Shown: one piece after another, positions 29,837 to 37,259 of the stretch
Position numbering within the stretch: the stretch's first letter is position 1
Layout of the letters: the number at the start of each line of letters is the position of its first letter
Origin: an uncultured Bacilli bacterium
GTDB taxonomy: Bacteria > Bacillota_I > Bacilli_A > RF39 > UBA660
Assembly: GCA_947629165.1 (NCBI GenBank)
Contig: CANRCR010000005.1
Location: 1-59,224 of the forward strand
DNA: 59,224 nt
Direction of reading: 5' to 3'
The notes under the pieces: model-generated
What the model saw: the letters and a program-made list of their open reading frames with translations, nothing else
Told to the model about the DNA's origin: nothing
Databases searched by the model: none
Program-made: the position numbers and the translations under genes

Positions 29837-29893
29837 AATTAATTCTATTTTAAAAGAAAAAACATATAGTGAAATAGAAAGAAGAGGATTGAT

Positions 29894-30661
29894 ATGAAAA
29901 AGACAATACCCATTACGAAAGAAATTAATTTTCGAACGATGATCGGGGAAATGACCGAGGTATCTTTAGAACACACCCTTGCTTTAGTAGAACCCTATAC
30001 CATCGAAGGAGATCTTTTAGTAAAAGGCCATTATAAAATGACAGAAGCAAGTACGATCGAAGAGGAGTTTGAAGAAAAAATTCCTGTTTCAATTGCCTTG
30101 GATGAAAAATATGAAACGGATCAAGTAACGGTTTCAGTCGATGATTTTTATTACGAAATTATTAATGATAATATTTTAAGAATAAATATCGATTTAACGG
30201 TCGATGGATTAGAATTAAAAGAAGAAACATTAGAAGAGGAGGAACCATTAGTCATAAATGAAGAAGAGAAGGAACCCGTGATAATAGACGAAGAAGAGAA
30301 AGAAGAAATTCGTAACAGCGAGCCGTTACCAGCGCTCGATGAAGTCCCTGAAGTCGTAGTAGAAGATGCGATTCCGATACCGGTCGAAGTAGAAGAAAAT
30401 CAAGTCGTTGAAAAGGTAGAAAATAAAGACTTAAATGAAACACCAAGTAGTGTTAATTCCATTTTTAGTGCATTACAAAATACCGAAGAAACTTTTTCCA
30501 CTTACTATGTTTACATTGTTCAAGAAAATGATACCATCGATCTTATTATGGACAAATATAAAACGACAAGAGAATGTCTTCAAGATTATAACAATCTAGA
30601 TGAAATAAAAGTTGGTTCAAAAATCATCATTCCTTGTAATTCCCAAAATGAAGCCCATTAA
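29894..30661 (+). CDS. SpoVID-like protein with C-terminal LysM domain
   Basis: N-terminal 'PITKEINFRTMIGEMTEVSLEHTLALVEPYTIEGDLLVKGHYKMT...VTVSVDDFYYEIINDNILRINIDLTVDGLE'; acidic linker; LysM 'YYVYIVQENDTIDLIMDKYKTTRECLQDYNNLDEIKVGSKIIIPC'; followed by YsxE-like gene. Confidence 0.7.
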   Translation: MKKTIPITKEINFRTMIGEMTEVSLEHTLALVEPYTIEGDLLVKGHYKMTEASTIEEEFEEKIPVSIALDEKYETDQVTVSVDDFYYEIINDNILRINIDLTVDGLELKEETLEEEEPLVINEEEKEPVIIDEEEKEEIRNSEPLPALDEVPEVVVEDAIPIPVEVEENQVVEKVENKDLNETPSSVNSIFSALQNTEETFSTYYVYIVQENDTIDLIMDKYKTTRECLQDYNNLDEIKVGSKIIIPCNSQNEAH

Positions 30662-31541
30662 AGAAGTATGTGCTTCTTTTCAATTGGAACCAAAACGGTA
30701 TCGTATTCTTAAAAATGTAACTATCGTAGAAAGCGATGATAAACAATTAGTTTTTAAAAAACAGTATCAAGATAAAAAAGATCTCTATCGTTACTTGGAA
30801 ATGAGAGGGTTTCATTATTTTCCACCTTTATTAGGAGAACGGGCAGGTTATGAGATTTATCCCTATATCGAAGAAACCCCTTTACCAAGAGAACAAAAAG
30901 CACTCGACTTAATGTATGTAATCAGTCTTTTACATAATAAAACGACCTTTTATCGAACGGTCGATTTAAATCAGTTAAAAAAGTTTTATGAAGAGCAAAG
31001 TCAAACAATTGACTATCTTTTTCAATACTATCAAGATTTGCAAACCATGATTGAAGGACAAGTGTACATGTCCCCGAGCGAATATTTATGGATTCGAAAT
31101 AGCTCTCTTTTTTATCAACAACTGAATAAAGCGAAAGAATTATTAGAAAACTGGTATCAACTGGCTTCTAAGCAAAAGAAAGAACGTTATGCACTCGTCC
31201 ATCACCATCTATCACTTGATCATTTCATCGAAAAAGAGAATGGCTATCTCATTAGTTGGGACCAGGCTAAAATGGATCTTCCAATTTATGATTTTTACTC
31301 TTTTTATGAAGAAAATACGTACGATTTCGACTACACTTCTTTGTTTGAAGTATACAATGCCAAATATCCGTTACTAAAAGAAGAAAAATTACGCCTTTTT
31401 TTACTGTTACTGATTCCCCATAAAATACAATTACAAAAAGAAGAGATTAAATCCTGTCGCTCGGTTTATCAAGAATTAAAACGAATGGAAAAAGTAGACG
31501 ATTTAATATCAAAGCAGTATAAAGAAAATGCCAAGGAATAA
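30648..31541 (+). CDS. YsxE/CotS-like kinase-fold protein
   Basis: 'ALVHHHLSLDHFIEKENGYLISWDQAKMDLPIYDFYSFYEEN' degenerate aminoglycoside-kinase-type catalytic region; overlaps the SpoVID-like gene by 14 nt. Confidence 0.65.
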   Translation: MKPIKEVCASFQLEPKRYRILKNVTIVESDDKQLVFKKQYQDKKDLYRYLEMRGFHYFPPLLGERAGYEIYPYIEETPLPREQKALDLMYVISLLHNKTTFYRTVDLNQLKKFYEEQSQTIDYLFQYYQDLQTMIEGQVYMSPSEYLWIRNSSLFYQQLNKAKELLENWYQLASKQKKERYALVHHHLSLDHFIEKENGYLISWDQAKMDLPIYDFYSFYEENTYDFDYTSLFEVYNAKYPLLKEEKLRLFLLLLIPHKIQLQKEEIKSCRSVYQELKRMEKVDDLISKQYKENAKE

Positions 31542-31718
31542 AAGCAAGATTTCAATCATCAAAATAAAGATAAAAGTTTTGCTTGCGATAAAGAGTAAAA
31601 GTAATGCTTGATAAAAGACAATAATACCAATCGCATATAAAAGACCACGAAAGAGGGAAGAAGTCCTTCTTTTCATTTTGCATAATTCACATCGACAAAA
31701 GGCACCATGATTTTTCAA
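31509..31718 (-). CDS. Small membrane protein with CxCxxC N-terminus
   Basis: TTG start with AGGTGAT RBS; 'MKNHGAFCRCELCKMKRRTS' then hydrophobic TM; intergenic position. Confidence 0.45.
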   Translation of the reverse strand: MKNHGAFCRCELCKMKRRTSSLFRGLLYAIGIIVFYQALLLLFIASKTFIFILMIEILLLFLGIFFILL

Positions 31719-31814
31719 TGCACATCACCTATAATACCATATGCAATTTATAAAATAAGGTGATTTACTTTTCATTCTTATGAATTTGGGCTATAATAAA
31801 AATAGGTGAGTAGA

Positions 31815-33068
31815 ATGAAAATCAGATGGAATCGTGTTTTAATTTTACTAGCAGTTGTGTTTGTTATTTTATTGGGGGTAGTGATGCTTTTACCTCGCGA
31901 AGAAGAAAAAGAAAAAGTTTATTTGGAATCGTACGTGGGAAAAAGTCAAAGTGAAATGGAACAGTATGCGACCGAAAAAAAGATTACTTTAGAAACGGAA
32001 GAACAGTATAATAGTACTATTCCAGAAGGACAAATCATCAGTCAAGAGCCTAATCAAAATACGGAACTCGAAGAAGGAATGAAAGTTAAAATTGTCGTTT
32101 CCAAAGGAAAAATTCCCGATACCGTTTACCAAGAAGAAAAAGTAAATGAATTAGGAAGAGTTCCTATTATGATGTACCATGGCATTATCGATAAACCGAG
32201 TAGTGAAACGGCCTATACGGGAGGAAATGTCGATAAAGATGGCTACAATCGAACCGCGGAAGCTTTCCGACAAGATTTAGAGTTTTACTATAAAAATGGG
32301 TACCGAATGATACGACTTCACGACTATATCAAAGGAGATATTAATGTACCTCTTGGAAAAAGTCCCATCATCTTAACTTTTGATGACGGACGAGAAGACA
32401 ACTTTAAAGTATTAGGCGTGGACGAAAACGGAGAACTTCAAATCGATCCGAATTGTGCCGTTGGAGTCCTAGAAGAAATGAAAGCAAAATATCCAGATTT
32501 TGGCGTAACCGCCACGTTCTTTGTCAACAGTGGACTTTTCCAACAAAAAGAATACAACGAAAAAATATTAAAATGGTTAGTAGATCATGGCTACGATGTT
32601 GGAAATCACACGACGACCCATCCCGATTTCACTAAGATTAGTAATGCCAAAGCACTAGAATCAGTAGGGAAAATATATCAACAACTAGACCAAATTATTC
32701 CTGGTAAATACGTTCCTATCGTAGCACTTCCGTTTGGGTCGCCATACAAAAAGACACACGAGAACTTTGGCGTTATCATGGAAGGAACCTACGAAGGATA
32801 TCATTATAAGACCGAAGCTGCTTTAAGAGTGGGATGGGAAGCGGACTATTCTCCTTTCAGTACGAATTTTGATCCTACTTTCTTAAAAAGAATTCGAGCA
32901 TATGATAACAACGGAAAAGAATTTGACATTCAAATGGCTTTTCAGTTAATTGAAAATACGAAATATATTTCCGATGGAGATCCGAATACAATCGTTGTAC
33001 CACAAGGAAACGAGACGAAAATAAATAATTTATATCAAAAAGAAATAATTTCTTATAAAAACAAGTAA
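31815..33068 (+). CDS. Membrane-anchored polysaccharide deacetylase with N-terminal PASTA-like domain
   Basis: TM; 'ESYVGKSQSEMEQYATEKKITLETEEQYNSTIPEGQIISQEPNQNTELEEGMKVKIVVSKGK' PASTA; 'VPIMMYHGI', 'PIILTFDDGREDNF', 'DVGNHTTTHPDFTKI' NodB. Confidence 0.88.
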   Translation: MKIRWNRVLILLAVVFVILLGVVMLLPREEEKEKVYLESYVGKSQSEMEQYATEKKITLETEEQYNSTIPEGQIISQEPNQNTELEEGMKVKIVVSKGKIPDTVYQEEKVNELGRVPIMMYHGIIDKPSSETAYTGGNVDKDGYNRTAEAFRQDLEFYYKNGYRMIRLHDYIKGDINVPLGKSPIILTFDDGREDNFKVLGVDENGELQIDPNCAVGVLEEMKAKYPDFGVTATFFVNSGLFQQKEYNEKILKWLVDHGYDVGNHTTTHPDFTKISNAKALESVGKIYQQLDQIIPGKYVPIVALPFGSPYKKTHENFGVIMEGTYEGYHYKTEAALRVGWEADYSPFSTNFDPTFLKRIRAYDNNGKEFDIQMAFQLIENTKYISDGDPNTIVVPQGNETKINNLYQKEIISYKNK

Positions 33069-33088
33069 AACGGTAAAGTCCGTTTTTT
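33067..33088 (+). terminator. Rho-independent terminator
   Basis: AAAACGGtaaagtCCGTTTTTT. Confidence 0.6.
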
Positions 33089-33165
33089 CTTTGTAATTTT
33101 GATTGACGAAGAATATAAAATTGATTATAATTTATAATATTGATAAAATAGGTGAGGTGTTTCGG

Positions 33166-34572
33166 ATGTTAAAGAATAGAAAAGGATTTACTTTAGTAGA
33201 ATTACTTGCCGTGATTGTAATTATTGGTATTATTTTAGGAATCTCAATTCCGGCCGTACTTAACATGATAAATACACAGAGTACGCGAAAATTTGAGTAC
33301 CACAAACAAGTAGTCGAAGAGGCAGTGGATGCCTATGTCGATCAGCATGCCGAATCATTTAAAGAAGGAAATGAAGCATGTGAATGCTTTAAAATTCCAT
33401 ATGAAGCATTGCTAGAAGATGGATTAATTAAAGAAGAAGACATCCAATGTAGTAGTAATGGAAATGAAAACAGTAACGTCATTTTAGCTTATCCGACCGA
33501 TGCGGAAAGACGAAATTTCCGTTATGAATTTCATTTGAATTGTAGTGATAGTACCAATTCCCAAAACACCTACGATGAAGGACTTGCGGAAGGCGAATGT
33601 TGTAGTGTTCACAGTGTCTTCTTGGTAACCGATGTCATTTTAAAATACGATGATGAAAATGGTGAAATCTACCCACAAACGGGAGATAACTGGACGAGTC
33701 ATAATGTATATCAAAAATTTGAAGCCAATGATCCTTATATGGCAGGAATCAAAGGATATGAATATAGCCTAGATGGTGGAAACACATGGATTTTTATTAC
33801 CGACGATCATTTAACCATTACGGATGAAATGGATACGACGGTTCAAGTGAGAGCAGTGGATAATGATGATAATCGAAGTAGTGTTAAAACCTATTCGATA
33901 AGAATTGATAAAACAGCACCAACGGTTCAAGTAGCAGCCGCAAGTCAAAATATACAATACCATACTAATGTTGCCAACGTCTCATTGAGTTCTACAGACC
34001 GGATGGCAGGAATCGATAAGATGTGTTTACAATTATCTCCAGATACGAATCTTTGTAATTGGGTAAATTATTCAGATGCAACTCGTCCTGTTTCGACGGG
34101 GCATGGATATGATGGAGCTACCGTAACTTATTATTTATTTGTACGAGATCGGGCCGGAAATATTGGAACAGCTACTTCAACTTATTCAATTTATTTGAAT
34201 TGTAGTGTAACTTATACTACTTGGGGCGGCTGGGGAGGCTGTAGTGCCGGATGTGGACCTGGAACACAATCTCGTTCAGGAACCGTTACAGATACTTATT
34301 TAGGCTCATATTGTAGAACCGATTCTCAAAGTCAAGGATGTAATAACGGAGATTGTCCACCTCCACCTGCTCCAGGTGGTGGCGGTGACGGCGGTGGTGA
34401 AAGTGGTGACTGCTGCTGGGCTGACTTAAACGATCCTTACAACAAACATGGAAACTGTGTTATTAATATTTGTGTCACTTGGGAGAATGGTATTACTGGT
34501 CAAGTCGGAGATTGCCATGGAGCACATGGTGGTTGGGCAAATATTGGATATGTAACATATGATTGTAAGTAA
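33166..34572 (+). CDS. Pilin-like surface protein: prepilin N-terminus, Ig-like domains, TSP1-like motif, Gly/Pro linker, Cys-rich tip
   Basis: 'MLKNRKGFTLVELLAVIVIIGIILGISIPAVLNMINTQ'; Ig-like 'GYEYSLDGGNTWIFITDDHLTITDEMDTTVQVRAVDNDDNRS'; 'WGGWGGCSAGCGPGTQSRSG'; 'CPPPPAPGGGGDGGGESGDCCW'; RBS AGGTGAGG. Confidence 0.85.
   Translation: MLKNRKGFTLVELLAVIVIIGIILGISIPAVLNMINTQSTRKFEYHKQVVEEAVDAYVDQHAESFKEGNEACECFKIPYEALLEDGLIKEEDIQCSSNGNENSNVILAYPTDAERRNFRYEFHLNCSDSTNSQNTYDEGLAEGECCSVHSVFLVTDVILKYDDENGEIYPQTGDNWTSHNVYQKFEANDPYMAGIKGYEYSLDGGNTWIFITDDHLTITDEMDTTVQVRAVDNDDNRSSVKTYSIRIDKTAPTVQVAAASQNIQYHTNVANVSLSSTDRMAGIDKMCLQLSPDTNLCNWVNYSDATRPVSTGHGYDGATVTYYLFVRDRAGNIGTATSTYSIYLNCSVTYTTWGGWGGCSAGCGPGTQSRSGTVTDTYLGSYCRTDSQSQGCNNGDCPPPPAPGGGGDGGGESGDCCWADLNDPYNKHGNCVINICVTWENGITGQVGDCHGAHGGWANIGYVTYDCK
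34216..34356 (+). other. Thrombospondin type-1-like module inside pilin-like protein
   Basis: TTWGGWGGCSAGCGPGTQSRSGTVTDTYLGSYCRTDSQSQGCNNGDC: WxxWxxCSxxCGxGxxxR plus downstream C spacing. Confidence 0.6.
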
Positions 34573-34588
34573 GAGTTAGGAGATTAAT

Positions 34589-35266
34589 ATGAAAAATAAA
34601 AAAACAACTATTCTTGTTTGTTTACTAGTATTCATTGCACTTGTTATTATAGCAATTGGTTTTATCTTAATGAAAGAACAACCAAAAGAGCCCGAAGTAA
34701 CGCCAACGCCAACCCCTCCCGAAGGATACAGTTTTATAGATACGATGGACCGTACAGCAACGTTAAATAAAATGAATCTTACTTTGACGGTAAACTTAGG
34801 AGAGGATAATGCTGCCCAAGGGATTTATCATTTTACTTTAAATCGAGACAGTGAATTAGATAAAATTGAAGCATCCGTTAAAAACAGCAAAGAAGAAATC
34901 ACTTGGAATGCTTCTTATAACTATCAAAATCATCTATATTACTATAACAATGAAGAACCGGGTGTAGAAATATCGGGAGACAAATATTTTGACCATATCT
35001 TTGATCTTATTAAAGAAGGACAGACTTTAGAAGGGGATAAAGTCTTGATTAATAAAGATAAAATGAAAGATATTTTATCGGTTTCCAATATTCCATACAT
35101 GTTAGATAAAGATAATAAAATGGAAATTACCGTAGATGAAGATATTACGATGGAATTTGATATCGATAAAGATAACAATTTGTTAAGAGGAATGAAGTGT
35201 TACTTTACAATCAATGGAGGAATTCCTGTATCTTTTAACTATAGCTTTGAAATTCCAAATAACTAA
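34589..35266 (+). CDS. Hypothetical membrane-anchored extracytoplasmic protein
   Basis: N-terminal TM 'TTILVCLLVFIALVIIAIGFILM', PTPTP linker; RBS TAGGAGA; sits inside the pilin-like locus. Confidence 0.7.
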   Translation: MKNKKTTILVCLLVFIALVIIAIGFILMKEQPKEPEVTPTPTPPEGYSFIDTMDRTATLNKMNLTLTVNLGEDNAAQGIYHFTLNRDSELDKIEASVKNSKEEITWNASYNYQNHLYYYNNEEPGVEISGDKYFDHIFDLIKEGQTLEGDKVLINKDKMKDILSVSNIPYMLDKDNKMEITVDEDITMEFDIDKDNNLLRGMKCYFTINGGIPVSFNYSFEIPNN

Positions 35267-35270
35267 TATT

Positions 35271-35299
35271 AAAAGAAGACTTTACGGAAGTCTTTTTTT
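35271..35299 (+). terminator. Rho-independent terminator
   Basis: AGAAGACTTtacggAAGTCTTTTTTT. Confidence 0.7.
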
Positions 35300-35379
35300 A
35301 TGAAAAAAATTAATAAACAAGCAGTTGACGAAAAGGGGGAAATCATTTTATAATGAAATAGAATAGAGAGGTGTATACA

Positions 35380-37254
35380 ATGAAGAAAGCAAAGAAAAAA
35401 TTATTGCGCTTCAAAGAAAAAAATCGTGCTTTTACATTGGTTGAACTACTTGCAGTAATTGTCATTATTGCAATTGTTTTGACGATTATTATCCCATCTG
35501 CAGTCAATATGATTAATACACAAGTAGAACGAAAATATAAGTATCACGAACAAATTGTAGAAGAAGCTACAGATACTTATGTCGATCAATATAGAGAGGC
35601 ATTTGAAGATGAAAAGGGAGTATGTTCTTGCTATAATATTCCCTACAATTTACTACTAGAAGAAAACTTAATTAAAGAAGAAGACATTACTTGTCAAATC
35701 CCAGAGGGAAGTTTAACGAAGGGAGAAATAATTGCATATCCGATGAATGGCAGTACTACGAACTTCCGATATGAATTCTATTTGACATGTAAAGAAACAA
35801 GTACAGGTCGCGTTGTTCATGAAGTGACGACACCACCTCCAACCGGATGCTGTGGTATCAATGGAGATTTCGAGATTACGGAAATGGTTGTAAAATACAA
35901 TGACGAGAATGGTGAAAATTATCCATTAAATGATAATAACTGGACCAATCAAAACGTATATCAACGTTTTGACGCAGTAAGTCCATACATGGCAGCAATT
36001 GTAGGATACGAATATTCTATTGATGGTGGATTAAACTGGATTTATGTCGACACAAATCACTTTACTTTGACAGATGACATGAATACTATGGTATTAGTAA
36101 GAGCGGTTGATGGTGATGGAAACCGTAGTGCAACCAAAACCTATCCAGTACGTATCGATAAAACTGCTCCAACGGCAGACTTCGAAATCGTAGGAGATAG
36201 AGTTGATGGTAATGAATGGTATATTTCGAATGTTAACATTACACCAAAAAATGTAAGTGATGGCTTTGGTGTAGGTATCGATAAAGTTTGGGTAGATCAT
36301 CCATATATTGATTATGATACCCCACATCAAGAACTAGTGTTAACAGCAATTGATAAACTTGGAAATAAAATGGAAAAGACAACAAGTATTAAAGTAGACC
36401 GCGTACGTCCAACGGTAGGAGATATTATTGTAACCGGTACTCCAGGAAAAAATAATTGGTATATTTCTTTCTTAACGGTTACTCATACAACTGGTAAAGC
36501 AGGTATTAGTGGATTTACCGATTATCTAGATACCACAGAGGTAAATTATGATACATCAGGTAAATTAATCACTTTAACGACGACAGCTGGAAATGGTTTA
36601 GTAGATACGACTCAAAAAACGGTAAAAGTAGATACTACCCCACCAACAAGACCAACCGGTGGTGGTATCAGTGAAAACTGGGTAGGAAATGCCTCTGGGG
36701 CAAGCGAAAATGTAAGTAAGTTTACTTATTTGTATATTCTTTCGATGTCGGACGGCAATCCAAGTAAAGATTCCGGAAGTTTTTCAGGCTCACAAAGTTT
36801 TGCAAATCAATGTGAACATTGGTATTATGCATGGGCAATTGCTGAAAATGAAGCAGGATTAAGATCAGAGGTATATAAGTATCCAAGATGGTGGTCAGGT
36901 CCTTGTTGTACTTCACCTGCAATTGGAAGTGGTTGTGGTCGTGATGGCGAAGTAAACGAATGTAAAGGAGTATATCGTTATTGTCGCCGTGAATTAGCAA
37001 GTGATGGTTGCTATTGGACAGGATCGAGTATGTCTGGAAGTGCAAAGTGGACAATAAGAACTGAGGAATGTAGTTGTACATCCGGTAATGCAGGTGGCTC
37101 GTACGATTCTGGAGGAGTCGCTAATGGTGAATGGCCTTTTGCAGTATTATCAAACGGAAATAGAACTTTAACAGACTACGCTGGATTAGTTAGAATTGGT
37201 CAACAAACATTTAATTGTATTGATGGATGTAATTATAGAACAGTATGGCGGTGA
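35380..37254 (+). CDS. Pilin-like surface protein, paralog of 33166-34572, with several Ig-like domains and Cys-rich C-terminus
   Basis: 'NRAFTLVELLAVIVIIAIVLTIIIPSAVNMINTQVERKYKYHEQIVEEATDTYVDQ'; Ig-like block near-collinear with 33166 gene; 'IDKTAPTADFEI','VDRVRPTVGDI','VDTTPPTRPTGG' repeats; Cys-rich end. Confidence 0.85.
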   Translation: MKKAKKKLLRFKEKNRAFTLVELLAVIVIIAIVLTIIIPSAVNMINTQVERKYKYHEQIVEEATDTYVDQYREAFEDEKGVCSCYNIPYNLLLEENLIKEEDITCQIPEGSLTKGEIIAYPMNGSTTNFRYEFYLTCKETSTGRVVHEVTTPPPTGCCGINGDFEITEMVVKYNDENGENYPLNDNNWTNQNVYQRFDAVSPYMAAIVGYEYSIDGGLNWIYVDTNHFTLTDDMNTMVLVRAVDGDGNRSATKTYPVRIDKTAPTADFEIVGDRVDGNEWYISNVNITPKNVSDGFGVGIDKVWVDHPYIDYDTPHQELVLTAIDKLGNKMEKTTSIKVDRVRPTVGDIIVTGTPGKNNWYISFLTVTHTTGKAGISGFTDYLDTTEVNYDTSGKLITLTTTAGNGLVDTTQKTVKVDTTPPTRPTGGGISENWVGNASGASENVSKFTYLYILSMSDGNPSKDSGSFSGSQSFANQCEHWYYAWAIAENEAGLRSEVYKYPRWWSGPCCTSPAIGSGCGRDGEVNECKGVYRYCRRELASDGCYWTGSSMSGSAKWTIRTEECSCTSGNAGGSYDSGGVANGEWPFAVLSNGNRTLTDYAGLVRIGQQTFNCIDGCNYRTVWR

Positions 37255-37259
37255 TTAAA

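Noticed and set aside
36722-37081. Minus-strand ORF of 119 aa (MYNYIPQFLLSTLHF...)
   Set aside because: Fully antisense to the Cys-rich end of the pilin-like gene; H/L/N-rich translation typical of a shadow ORF.
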